Assembly: GCA_036583965.1 (NCBI GenBank)
Contig: JAZBQD010000030.1
Coordinates: 114,377,848-114,441,847, forward strand
DNA: 64,000 bases
Direction of reading: 5' to 3'
Source: Prunella strophiata
Lineage: Eukaryota > Chordata > Aves > Passeriformes > Prunellidae
Shown here: positions 35,201 through 47,041 of the stretch, one piece after another
Layout: the number at the start of each line of letters is the position of its first letter
Position numbering within the stretch: position 1 is the stretch's first letter
Made by a program: the position numbers and the translations under genes
Notes under the pieces: model-generated
What the model was told of the DNA's origin: nothing
The model's database searches: none
The model's input: the letters and a program-made list of their open reading frames with translations, nothing else

Positions 35201-36241
35201 AGCCCCTCATTTCAAAAACAGCCTCGTCAACAGCTACACTGAAGAACATATAATGAAGAGTACCATGTCCTCTACCAGGCACCAACTGCAGGCAAAATAG
35301 AGAAATACAATAAACTATTAAAAACCCATTTGAAAGCATGAAGGAAAAAAATCTTTCAAAAATTAAGAGCAACATTTAGCAAAGGCCACCTAATTAATTA
35401 ACACCGAAAGTTCCACCAACCAAGCCAGTCCTGCCCAGTCTGAGTCCCTGAATATAATAGATAGAAATGAAGTCCCAAGAATAGATATCAAAAGTTTATT
35501 AAGAAAGACTGTGTGAATCAATTCTGCCTCAAATACAGACAAACCCATTTGTAGGGTTGTCTTTACTCAGAAACCAAGTTACACATAGTTAATAATGCAA
35601 AAAATTGAAATAACACAATATGTTACCTCAAAGAAATCTAATTATAAAGTAAGAATGATGTGCAAATATCACTATTTATTAAGTGGATACACTATAGTTT
35701 TCTTGTGGCTTTGCTGACTTGATATTATTCCAAAGCCTGGGCAGCTTTTTTGTTTTATCTCTTATGATTGTTTGGAGTCTTATAATACGATTCAGCATAT
35801 AATTTGGTTTGGGTCATACAGAGTCAAAAAAAAAAGAAAAATTGCTGTGCTGGTTTTTACTTTTTTGTGTACTAGTTGTTTTTTTTAATGATCCGAACTG
35901 TGTCTTTAAGATTAGTAAACAAATCCCTCTCTCCCTCCTTTTGGACATTCAATCTCTGTCCTCTTAACACTTCTTCTTATTTTTCTTGCAATCCCCATAA
36001 TTTTCTACATGTTGCCTACGGTTCCTAATTTGGATGGGTTATAACATTTACGTTGACATGGGTGCTGTACTAAAAGAGGAACTTTGGTTTCTTTTCATTA
36101 ATGCTTTTTCGTAGGCATTTGGTGACATGGTCTTGCGGTAATCCCGAAAGGAAAAGACAACAATGAGTGATATAAATAGGAATAACAGAGGTCCATTAGC
36201 TTATAACTTTTAAACCCCCCCCTCCCATGCCTGTGAGGTTG
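35201..36241. other. AT-rich stretch left of the assembly gap
   Basis: No gene was recognised. Short A and T runs are frequent and no open frame is convincing. It has no visible counterpart on the other side of the gap. Confidence 0.6.
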
Positions 36242-36741
36242 NNNNNNNNNNNNNNNNNNNNNNNNNNNNNNNNNNNNNNNNNNNNNNNNNNNNNNNNNNN
36301 NNNNNNNNNNNNNNNNNNNNNNNNNNNNNNNNNNNNNNNNNNNNNNNNNNNNNNNNNNNNNNNNNNNNNNNNNNNNNNNNNNNNNNNNNNNNNNNNNNNN
36401 NNNNNNNNNNNNNNNNNNNNNNNNNNNNNNNNNNNNNNNNNNNNNNNNNNNNNNNNNNNNNNNNNNNNNNNNNNNNNNNNNNNNNNNNNNNNNNNNNNNN
36501 NNNNNNNNNNNNNNNNNNNNNNNNNNNNNNNNNNNNNNNNNNNNNNNNNNNNNNNNNNNNNNNNNNNNNNNNNNNNNNNNNNNNNNNNNNNNNNNNNNNN
36601 NNNNNNNNNNNNNNNNNNNNNNNNNNNNNNNNNNNNNNNNNNNNNNNNNNNNNNNNNNNNNNNNNNNNNNNNNNNNNNNNNNNNNNNNNNNNNNNNNNNN
36701 NNNNNNNNNNNNNNNNNNNNNNNNNNNNNNNNNNNNNNNNN
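36242..36741. other. assembly gap (500 N)
   Basis: Exactly 500 undetermined bases, a round number that suggests a placeholder. The right edge of the gap resumes inside module A on the minus strand, at the point where the acidic-repeat gene begins in the complete units, so real sequence is missing here. Confidence 0.98.
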
Positions 36742-37365
36742 CCTCATCGCTTGTACACTGGTCTTTAAAGGCATAACAAATACTAGAAAGGCATGATTAG
36801 AAATAGAAGTGCTTGAAAACTCCTAAAGGGTTAGTTAGGAGTAACATCTCAACTGACAAAAGACTTAATAAAAGAAAAACTAAGCTAGAAAAAGTGACAC
36901 AGTTCACAGTTTGGTCACTCGTTGCTCATGTCTTTTTGAACTTTCAATTTTGTTTCCTGTGATCTTCTTTATTTTGGAAACATTGAAGCAAAACTGAGCA
37001 ACATCAGGGAAAAAAGTCCCCAGCTGGGTCCCAGGCTCCAGAATCGGTGTGGAACTCCCGCAGGACTCACTCGCTTCAGCCGTGCACAACAGCACCTCTC
37101 CTTGCCGAGGCTGCAGGGCAGCACACAGGGAGTAAAATCAGAGGCACTGCTGATTTCCTAGGCTTGCCCTGCATCATTTATCCAGAACCTCCGCCAAGTG
37201 TGCGGAGTGAGAGGAGACAGATCAAGTGTGGTTCTGGACAATCTGTTTTCTCTCAAATTTTCCCCTCTTGGCACAGCTTGGAAGTGCCAGCCTGCAGCTG
37301 GGAGCACACCTGATGTCCCCCAGGCCTCTCCTCTGGGCTGGAGCCCCACAGGGCAGCTCCACCAT
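36742..37365 (-). repeat. module A, middle copy next to the gap
   Basis: Minus-strand copy of 29637-30310, and near-identical to 42785-43480. It is truncated by the gap and joins the 21-bp array region at about 37366, which shows that right-arm units are arranged head to tail. Confidence 0.93.
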
Positions 37366-37454
37366 GCTCCAGGCAGGCGGGGCTGCTGGGGAACAGCCCC
37401 AGCCCGGCTCCCTGGGCAGGGGCAGCGTCAGAGCGGGGCTGCGGTGGCTCCGCG

Positions 37455-38459
37455 GTGGCGGCTGCACAGCCCTGCTGCAAAGGGCTCCCGGCACAGCCCT
37501 GCTGCAAAGGGCTCCCGGCACAGCCCTGCTGCAAAGGGCTCCCGGCTCAGCTCTCTCCCAGCCCGGCTCAGCTCTCTCCCAGCCCGGCTCAGCTCTCTCC
37601 CAGCCCGGCTCAGCTCTCTCCCAGCCCGGCTCAGCTCTCTCCCAGCCCGGCTCAGCTCTCTCCCAGCCCGGCTCAGCTCTCTCCCAGCCCGGCTCAGCTC
37701 TCTCCCAGCCCGGCTCAGCTCTCTCCCAGCCCGGCTCAGCTCTCTCCCAGCCCGGCTCAGCTCTCTCCCAGCCCGGCTCAGCTCTCTCCCAGCCCGGCTC
37801 AGCTCTCTCCCAGCCCGGCTCAGCTCTCTCCCAGCCCGGCTCAGCTCTCTCCCAGCCCGGCTCAGCTCTCTCCCAGCCCGGCTCAGCTCTCTCCCAGCCC
37901 GGCTCAGCTCTCTCCCAGCCCGGCTCAGCTCTCTCCCAGCCCGGCTCAGCTCTCTCCCAGCCCGGCTCAGCTCTCTCCCAGCCCGGCTCAGCTCTCTCCC
38001 AGCCCGGCTCAGCTCTCTCCCAGCCCGGCTCAGCTCTCTCCCAGCCCGGCTCAGCTCTCTCCCAGCCCGGCTCAGCTCTCTCCCAGCCCGGCTCAGCTCT
38101 CTCCCAGCCCGGCTCAGCTCTCTCCCAGCCCGGCTCAGCTCTCTCCCAGCCCGGCTCAGCTCTCTCCCAGCCCGGCTCAGCTCTCTCCCAGCCCGGCTCA
38201 GCTCTCTCCCAGCCCGGCTCAGCTCTCTCCCAGCCCGGCTCAGCTCTCTCCCAGCCCGGCTCAGCTCTCTCCCAGCCCGGCTCAGCTCTCTCCCAGCCCG
38301 GCTCAGCTCTCTCCCAGCCCGGCTCAGCTCTCTCCCAGCCCGGCTCAGCTCTCTCCCAGCCCGGCTCAGCTCTCTCCCAGCCCGGCTCAGCTCTCTCCCA
38401 GCCCGGCTCAGCTCTCTCCCAGCCCGGCTCAGCTCTCTCCCAGCCCGGCTCAGCTCTCT
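37455..38459. repeat. 21-bp repeat array, right arm, about 43 copies plus three 27-bp units
   Basis: Three units containing CCCTGCTGCAAAGGGCTCCC lead into a near-perfect array of CAGCTCTCTCCCAGCCCGGCT. It is the reverse complement of the short array at 35050-35200. Two frames stay open, but only because of the repeat. Confidence 0.97.
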
Positions 38460-39727
38460 GACATTAATAGTGCATCGTAATTACAGCATATGGTATATTC
38501 ATGTTTTTATACCATAGACTGTTGTATAAATATACAATATCTAATAAAAAGAAATGATTTGCTAATTTTGCTTATTTGTTCAATTTTCTCTTCATTTTTC
38601 TATTCTTCTTCTTCTTCTTGTTTTTCTTCTCCTTACTACTCCTTATTCCTACTCTTCTTCTTCTTTGCTACTTCTATGCATTTTAAAATTCTTATTCCTA
38701 TTCCTATTCTTCTTTTTCGTCTTCTTCTACATGTTTTAAAATTCTTATTCCTATTCCTATTCTTCTTTTTCGTCTTCTTCTACATGTTTTAAAATTCTTA
38801 TTCCTATTCTTCTTTTTCGTCTTCTTCTACATGTTTTAAAATTCTTATTCCTATTCCTATTCTTCTTTTTCGTCTTCTTCTACATGTTTTAAAATTCTTA
38901 TTCCTATTCCTATTCTTCTTTTTCGTCTTCTTCTACATGTTTTAAAATTCTTATTCCTATTCCTATTCTTCTTTTTCGTCTTCTTCTACATGTTTTAAAA
39001 TTCTTATTCCTATTCCTATTCTTCTTTTTTGCCTTCTTCTACATGTTTTTAAATTCTTATTCCTACTCCTATTCTTCGTCTTCTTCTACAAATTTAAAAA
39101 ATTGTATTCCTATTCTTCTTTTTCGTCTTCTCCTACAAATTTTAAAATTCTTATTCCTACTCCTATTCTTCTTTTTCCTCTTCTTCTACAAATTTTAAAA
39201 TTCTTATTCCTATTCCTATTCTTCTTTTTCGTCTTCTTCTACATGTTTTAAAATTCTTATTCCTATTCCTATTCTTCTTTTTCGTCTTCTTCTACATGTT
39301 TTAAAATTCTTATTCCTATTCCTATTCCTATTCCTATTCCTATTCCTATTCTTCTTTTTCGTCTTCTTCTACAAGTTTTAAAATTCTTATTCCTATTCCT
39401 ATTCCTATTCTTCTTTTTCGTCTTCTTCTACATGTTTTAAAATTCTTATTCCTATTCCTATTCCTATTCTTCTTTTTCGTCTTCTTCTACATGTTTTAAA
39501 ATTCTTATTCCTATTCTTATTCCTATTCCTATTCCTATTCTTCTTTTTCGTCTTCTTCTACATGTTTTAAAATTCTTATTCCTATTCCTATTCCTATTCC
39601 TAATCTTCTTTTTTGTCTTCTTCTACATGTTTTAAAATTCCTATTCCTATTCCTCTTCCTATTCCTATTCTTCTTTTTCGTCTTCTTCTACATGTTTTAA
39701 AATTCTTATTCCTATTCTTATTCCTAT
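38460..39727. repeat. right-arm AT-rich module and amplified spacer unit (TTCCTATTCCTATTCTTC)
   Basis: Bases 38460-38600 mirror 34680-34800 on the other strand. They are followed by about 17 units of 50-65 bp, each containing ACATGTTTTAAAATTCTTAT and a few TTCCTA steps. This is the reverse complement of the left-arm array at 33790-34620, but with a different expansion history. Confidence 0.92.
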
Positions 39728-40271
39728 CTCTTCTAAAATAAGCCTCCTCCATCTTGTCTTCTAAGTCTTCGTCTTTGTCTTCTTCCTCTTTGTCATCTTC
39801 TTCATCGGCTAAGTCGTCTTCGTCTCCTCAGTTTTCTTCTGGGTCTTTGTCTTCGTCTTCTTTGTCTTTTTCTTCTCTGTCATTGTCTTGGAGTGGTTTG
39901 TGCTGAGAGTCTGTTCCAGGAGCCTCTGCTGTGTGCCCAAGAAATGGTTGCTGTACCTTCCAGGCGCGGGGCCGGCTGTGTGCGGGGCTGGGGAAGGGGA
40001 GAGCTTTGGCTGGGCATTTCCAAGCCTCACTGCCCAGGCCTTTGTGGTTCTGCCTGCTTCAGCCTTGCTTGCCTTTCTTGGCCCATCCAAAAGCTTTTCC
40101 CGTCGCTGGCTTGGAGGAGCTGCAGCAGCAATCTTTCAGCCCCTCGAGCTGAACTGAACATCTGCTGTTGTGACACCAGAGCAGTGGGACCGGCGGGAGT
40201 GGTCGTCTTCATCATTTTCTTCTTCTTCACCTTCTTTGTCTTCAACTTCTTCATCTTTTCCCTTGTCTCTT

Positions 40272-41483
40272 TTACTCCTCGGGCCGTGGCCTCAGGCAGG
40301 AGCAGCAGAAGAGCCCCCGCAGTGCCCGCAGTGCCCGCCTGAAGCGGGAGGGACGTTTCCTGGGGGCAGCCGGCTGCCCGCGGAGGGCCTGGGCTCCCAG
40401 CTGGGCAGGCCAGGGGCTGGGGGGGCTGCACGGCTCCTGTGCCGGCCACTGGACCCAGGCCTCCCGAGGGACGGCCACTGGGAGCCCGTCTGCTGCAAAA
40501 ACCTGCCAGTTGAGCTCTTTGTCCTCTGAAACCACCACCATGGCCTCTTCCACGGGGGACAGCTTCTCCTCACTTGCACTGTCCCATGAAGTGGCTTTGA
40601 TGTTCTCTTCCACTGATGACAGCTCCTGGTCACTTGTGCTGTCCTCTGGAGAGACCTTGATTGCCTCTTCCACTGGGGACAGCTCCTCGTCACTTGTGCT
40701 GTCCTCTGGAGAGACCTTGATTGCCTCTTCCACTGGGGACAGCTCCTCGTCACTTGTGCTGTCCTCTGGAGAGACCTTGATTGCCTCTTCCACTGGGGAC
40801 AGCTCCTGGCTGCTCCACACCTTCCTCCCTTGGGACAGGTTTCTCTCCCTCACATCCTCCCACCGGGGCAGCTCTTGGGCTGCTCCTTGGGACAGCTCCT
40901 TGTCCTGCTGTCTTCTCACTTGGGACAATTCCAGCTCTCTCCTGCCTTCCCATTGGGAGATGTGGCAGTGCACATCTTGCTCCCCATGCTTGAGAGCTCT
41001 TGGTACCTCTCACCTTCCCTCTGGGACAGCTCTCCAGACATCGTCCCATTGGGAATCCTCTGGGACACTCACATCCCTCTGCAGGGACAGCTCATGGCAT
41101 CTCTCATCTTCTCCCCATCCCATCTCCTGCTGCCCACTCACATCTGTTTCCCATTGGGATATCTCTTTGGGCTGTCACACGTTCTTCCCCCCTCACACAC
41201 CTCTCGGTACATCTCACCGTCCTCTCCCCACTGGCACAGCTCCCGCACTCTGACGCTTTCTTCCCGTTCACAGAGCCTCTTGTGTGTCCCACCCCTTGGG
41301 ACGGGGGAAACGTCCCCAACTCTCACACCTAACCTGGTGCTGGTACAGCTCTCGGCTGCTCCTGGTTCCCTGCTGGGCACATTTCCTGGCACTCTCAATC
41401 TTTGTCTCGGTACTGACTCTTGCATATCTTCCACATGAGCGAATCTCTCTGTCACCTTCCATCTGGGAAAGCTGGCGGTCCAT
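40272..41483 (-). pseudogene. acidic-repeat gene, right-arm copy with internal deletion
   Basis: This is the minus-strand counterpart of the left gene. The C-terminal part is intact and identical in its last 80 residues. Three identical copies of the 20-residue ELSPVEEAIKVSPEDSTSDE unit replace more varied units of the left copy. About 450 bp equivalent to 32285-32740 are missing, including the splice acceptor and the Ala/Glu exon start; the deletion joins one CAGGAGCTGTCCC block to another. The donor has an extra T (CAGGTTAGGT) and the intron segment carries frame-changing indels. The start ATG (41483) and the first 50 codons remain open. As it stands a product like the left one cannot be made, though a shorter protein from a downstream ATG cannot be excluded. 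Confidence 0.65.
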
Positions 41484-41989
41484 TTTGGCAAAGGCCTCTC
41501 CTCCTCCTCCTCAGTCTGTGACAGTTGCAGGACTGACCTGTCCACTGCCCCTGACCACTGCCTGCTGGGGGCTTCCAGCCAGCTGGGCAAGGTGCTGGGG
41601 ACCGGGAGTTGGAGTTGGCTCTGTCCTGCTCGCTGTCCTTGTCTGTCGCTGTCGGCCTCTCTGGCTGTTGGCGTCTAGCGCAGACAGACACAGGGAGCTG
41701 CTTCCTCCTCAGAGAGCGGCTCTCCTGCGACTGGGCACCCCAGGGCTCTGCGCCCCTTGGAGACCCTCAGCCGGGTGGGGCTCCCTGATGTCACAATGGT
41801 CTCTGGCCACCACCATGTCCCACATCACAAAGGGCCACGTCACCGTGTGCCCGTGTCACAAAGGGCCACCCCTGGCACCCCAACAGCAGCGGAGCAGGCA
41901 GGAAGGGCTCGGAGCAGCCCCCGGACTCGTGGCCCTGTGGCCCTGCTGTGCCCTGAGCCCTGAGAGGCTTTGGCCACGCTGCCACACGG

Positions 41990-42640
41990 CAGCCGCAGCC
42001 CCGCACTGCAGAGCCCTGGCTTTGCCGGCTGCGCTGCCCAGGGCACGAGGAATTGGCTTCACGGGCCGTGCCGGGCACTTGTGGGCAGCGGCTCCACGAG
42101 CCGCGGGAGCCCGGGAGCAGGGCTGTCCCTCGGGGCTCTGCCTGGGCCCCGCGGCTCGTCCGTGCCCTCAGCAGTGACAGCCGGGGCCCCGAGCGCGGCC
42201 TCGGCGCCTTTGCCGGGCACGGGAAGCCGAGCGGGGCAGGGGCACGGCGCAAGGCCGGGGCCGTGCCCGGGCACCCGGGCCGAGCTGCACAAGCGGCACC
42301 GCCAGAGCCTCACGGCTCGCCCAGGCCCGGGGCCCGGCTTGCTGCCCCCGCCTCGGGCCGCTGCCTGAGGCACCGACTGCTGCGGCTCTGCCCTCGCCTC
42401 TGCGCCTTTGCCGCGGCCACAGAGGCCGGGCCGGGGCTCGCTGCCCGCTGCCCGCAGGCCGCTGCCGAGGCCTCCGCGCCCGCCGGGGCCGGGCCCGGCC
42501 GCTGAGGGAGCGGCTTTGCCGCCATCGCTGCCGCCCTCAGCGGCTCTGAGGGGAGCGCGGCTCCCGCCAGCCCCGCTCCGCCCGCACCAACAGCACCGAC
42601 ATGGAGCACAAAGACACACGGCGCTGCGATTGTGTCCGTG
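41990..42640 (-). promoter_or_regulatory. CpG-island-like start region, right copy
   Basis: Minus-strand counterpart of 30400-31150, equally CpG-dense and keeping the ATG in the AGCGATGGCGG context near 42524. The two CpG-rich starts face each other across the gap, so the two genes converge. Confidence 0.55.
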
Positions 42641-42784
42641 CCCTGCCCAATGCACCCGCACAGCGGCCCCAGGGGCTGGGCTCGCCTGCGGCTGCATCGC
42701 CCCTGGGCCCAGCTCTGTCACATGAGACACTAGATCCACACGCTTTCACCTCTTTGGGAGAAAGAGACGAGGTTTTTATTCTAC

Positions 42785-43480
42785 TTGGCATAGAAATCCA
42801 CTTTGGATTGCACTCATCGCTTGTACACTGGTCTTTAAAGGCATAACAAATACTAGAAAGGTATAATTAGAAATAGAAGTGCTTGAAAACTCCTAAAGGG
42901 TTAGTTAGGAGTAACATCTCAACTGACAGTCTTAATAAAAGAAAAACTAAGCTAGAAAAAGTGACACAGTTCACAGTTTGGTCACTCGTTGCTCATGTCT
43001 TTTTGAACTTTCAATTTTGTTTCCTGTGATCTTCTTTAGTTTGGAAACATTGAAGCAAAACTGAGCAACATCAGGGAAAAAAATCCCCAGCTGGGTCCCA
43101 GGCTCCAGAATCGGTGTGGAACTCCCGCAGGACTCACTCGCTTCAGCCGTGCACAACAGCACCTCTCCTTGCCGAGGCTGCAGGGCAGCACACAGGGAGT
43201 AAAATCAGAGGCACTGCTGATTTCCTAGGCTTGCCCTGCATCATTTATCCAGAACCTCCGCCAAGTGTGCGGAGTGAGAGGAGACAGATCAAGTGTGGTT
43301 CTGGACAATCTGTTTTCTCTCAAATTTTCCCCTCTTGGCACAGCTTGGAAGTGCCAGCCTGCAGGTGGGAGCATACCTGATGTCCCCCAGGCCTCTCCTC
43401 TGGGCTGGAGCCCCACAGGGCAGCTCCCCTATGAACAATTCCTTTTCCCATTTCAGGAGTCTCCTTTGGTGTGGAAAAGA
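42785..43480 (-). repeat. module A, right copy
   Basis: Minus-strand copy of 29637-30310. Together with the middle copy it sets a right-arm tandem period of about 6.1 kb. Confidence 0.93.
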
Positions 43481-43484
43481 CAGG

Positions 43485-44039
43485 ACAATTGGGGGTCCCC
43501 TTCTCCTTGTCCATCTTCTCAATAATTTCTGTCATACTCCAGCGCAGATGGATCCAGGGAGCTGCTTCCTCCTGACAGGCAGCAGCTCCTTGGGCACTGT
43601 TTGCCCCCCTTTGGGACAGTTCCCTGGAACTGTCCTGTGCCCCTCGACAGAGCTCTGTGTCCTCATCTGCTTCACATGGGGATATGTCTTGGACATTACA
43701 GTCCTCCCCAAAGACAGCTCTTTGTCATATTTGCCTTCTTGGGAAAGCTTATTATTGCTGCTGTTATCCTGTTGGGACAGCTCTTTGTCACTGTCACTCT
43801 CCCCTTAGGACAGCTCTTTGTCAGTGTCACTCTCCTCTTGGGACAGCTCTTTCTTGTTGTACTCTTGGTCCTGGGATGCCTCCCAGTCACTCTGCTTGAC
43901 CCCTGGGCAGAGCTTGGTGGCATTTTCCCTTCGGGACAGCTCCAAGGCACTTCTGTTATCCCTTGGGGAGAGCTTGGTGTCACCTGCCCTGGGCACACTT
44001 GTTTCTTTAGTTCATCTTCCCACTGGGACATTGAAGACA
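43485..44039 (-). pseudogene. degraded third copy of the acidic-repeat gene
   Basis: On the minus strand there are repeated GAGCTGTCCCAA and ACAAAGAGCTGTCC blocks encoding pieces such as KKELSQEESDTDKELS and ALELSRREN, broken by stops and frame changes. An AGGAGGAAGCAGCTCCCTG block matches the one just before the acidic exon of the left gene. It is more diverged than the two main copies, so it is an older member. Confidence 0.6.
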
Positions 44040-44475
44040 GACACCTCCAGCAGGATGGTGCACACAGCAGTTTTCTGGAACAGGGATAACCCAAGGGCAG
44101 CACAGGAACCACAACCACTTTGTGCCCTCCTGATTTCATGGAACATCTTCCTGTTGGAAGAAAGAACAGGAGCAGCTCCTCATGCAGAGCAGCCTGATTT
44201 TTGTCAGCCCCTGGGCTCACACACAGGAAGGAAAACCATGAGCTGTTGAGCTGCAATGGGATGAAGAGATTTCATTCTAGACCAGGAACTGGTGGATATC
44301 AGCCCTCTCTTTGCAGCAATTTCTTCAGCTTGGCAGAGGTGAGACATGTCCTCACTGCTCTCACAGCAAGTACTTCACTCTCAGAGTGCAACCTTAACTG
44401 GGAGAGGTTTGTCTTTGCTGCCACTCCCTGCTGCCTCGATCCAGAGCTTCCCAGCCCACCTGAGCTGTGGTGATC
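44040..44475 (-). pseudogene. inverted fragment of an ATP5PO exon end and intron
   Basis: Read on the minus strand this aligns with 27755-28310: a few codons of exon end (equivalent to TTAQ), the splice donor GCTCAG|GTGGGC, the intron start, and the CTCAACAGCTCAYGGTTTTCC and GATGTTCCATGAAATCAGGA blocks. Homology stops after GTCTTCAA, where it passes into the degraded acidic-repeat copy. It is not a functional exon. Confidence 0.88.
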
Positions 44476-44483
44476 ATCTTCAG

Positions 44484-47041
44484 CCCCACCATGGCACATC
44501 CCCTCACAGCCCCACCATGGCACATCTCCCCTCACAGCCCCACCATGGCACATCTCCCCTCACAGCCCCCACCATGGCACATCTCCCCTCACAGCCCCAC
44601 CATGGCACATCTCCCCTCACTGCCCCACCATGGCACATCTCCCCTCACAGCCCCACCATGGCACATCTCCCCTCACAGCCCCACCATGGCACATCTCCCC
44701 TCACAGCCCCACCATGGCACATCTCCCCTCATGGCCCACCATGGCACATCTCCTCACAGCCCCCACCATGGCACAATCTCCCCTCACAGCCCCCACCATG
44801 GCACATCTCCCCTCACAGCCCCACCATGGCACATCTCCTCACAGCCCCACCATGGCACATCTCCCCTCACAGCCCCACCATGGCACATCTCCCCTCACAG
44901 CCCCCACCATGGCACATCTCCCCTCACAGCCCCACCATGGCACATCTCCCCTCACAGCCCCCACCATGGCACATCTCCCCTCACAGCCCCACCATGGCAC
45001 ATCTCCCCTCATGGCCCACCATGGCACATCTCCCCTCATGGCCCACCATGGCACATCTCCCCTCACAGCCCCACCATGGCACATCTCCCCTCACAGCCCC
45101 ACCATGGCACATCTCCTCACAGCCCCACCATGGCACATCTCCTCACAGCCCCACCATGGCACATCTCCCCTCACAGCCCCACCATGGCACATCTCCCCTC
45201 ACAGCCCCACCATGGCACATCTCCTCACAGCCCCACCATGGCACATCTCCCCTCACAGCCCCACCATGGCACATCTCCCCTCACAGCCCCACCATGGCAC
45301 ATCTCCTCACAGCCCCACCATGGACATCTCCCCTCACAGCCCCACCATGGCACATCTCCCCTCACAGCCCCCACCATGGCACATCTCCCCTCACAGCCCC
45401 ACCATGGCACATTCTCCCCTCACAGCCCCACCATGGCCACATCTCCCCTCACAGCCCCACCATGGCACATCTCCCCTCACAGCCCCACCATGGCATCTCC
45501 CCTCACAGCCCCACCATGGCACATCTCCCCTCACAGCCCCACCATGGCACATCTCCCCTCATGGCCCACCATGGCACATCTCCCCTCACAGCCCCACCAT
45601 GGCACATCTCCCCTCACAGCCCCACCATGGCACATCTCCTCACAGCCCCACCATGGCATCTCCCCTCACAGCCCCACCATGGCACATCTCCCCTCACAGC
45701 CCCACCATGGCACAACTCCTCACAGCCCCACCATGGCACATCTCCTCACAGCCCCACCATGGCACATCTCCCCTCATGGCCCCACCATGGCACATCTCCC
45801 ACCATGGCACATCTCCTCACAGCCCCACCATGGCACATCTCCCCTCACAGCCCCACCATGGCACATCTCCTCACAGCCCCACCATGGCACATCTCCCCTC
45901 ACAGCCCCACCATGGCACATCTCCCCTCACAGCCCCACCATGGCACATCTCCCCTCATGGCCCACCATGGCACATCTCCCCTCATGGCCCACCATGGCAC
46001 ATCTCCCCTCATGGCCCACCATGGCACATCTCCCCTCATGGCCCACCATGGCACATCTCCCCTCACAGCCCCCACCATGGCACATCTCCCCTCACAGCCC
46101 CCACCATGGCACATCTCCTCACAGCCCCCACCATGGCACATCTCCCCTCACAGCCCCACCATGGCACATCTCCCCTCACAGCCCCACCATGGCACATCTC
46201 CCCTCACAGCCCCACCATGGCACATCTCCCCTCACAGCCCCACCATGGCACATCTCCCCTCACAGCCCCACCATGGCACATCTCCCCTCACAGCCCCACC
46301 ATGGCACATCTCCCCTCACAGCCCCACCATGGCACATCTCCCCTCACAGCCCCACCATGGCACATCTCCCCTCACAGCCCCACCATGGCACATCTCCCCT
46401 CACAGCCCCACCATGGCACATCTCCCCTCACAGCCCCACCATGGCACATCTCCCCTCACAGCCCCACCATGGCACATCTCCCCTCACAGCCCCACCATGG
46501 CACATCTCCCCTCACAGCCCCACCATGGCACATCTCCCCTCACAGCCCCACCATGGCACATCTCCCCTCACAGCCCCACCATGGCACATCTCCCCTCACA
46601 GCCCCACCATGGCACATCTCCCCTCACAGCCCCACCATGGCACATCTCCCCTCACAGCCCCACCATGGCACATCTCCCCTCACAGCCCCACCATGGCACA
46701 TCTCCCCTCACAGCCCCACCATGGCACATCTCCCCTCACAGCCCCACCATGGCACATCTCCCCTCACAGCCCCACCATGGCACATCTCCCCTCACAGCCC
46801 CACCATGGCACATCTCCCCTCACAGCCCCACCATGGCACATCTCCCCTCACAGCCCCACCATGGCACATCTCCCCTCACAGCCCCACCATGGCACATCTC
46901 CCCTCACAGCCCCACCATGGCACATCTCCCCTCACAGCCCCACCATGGCACATCTCCCCTCACAGCCCCACCATGGCACATCTCCCCTCACAGCCCCACC
47001 ATGGCACATCTCCCCTCACAGCCCCACCATGGCACATCTCC
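44484..47041. repeat. 28-bp satellite with a CCACCATGG core, about 90 copies
   Basis: The unit is CACAGCCCCACCATGGCA followed by CATCTCCCCT. The first 1.6 kb contains variants (CATGGCCCACC, an extra C before CACC, loss of CC), and from about 46140 the array is uniform. All three plus-strand frames stay open because the unit has no stop in any frame. Confidence 0.97.

Noticed and set aside
36227..36796. Open frames across the N run
   Set aside because: They consist of undetermined bases only.
44040..44475. A second ATP5PO gene on the minus strand
   Set aside because: Only a few exon codons and one partial intron are present; no other exon was found.
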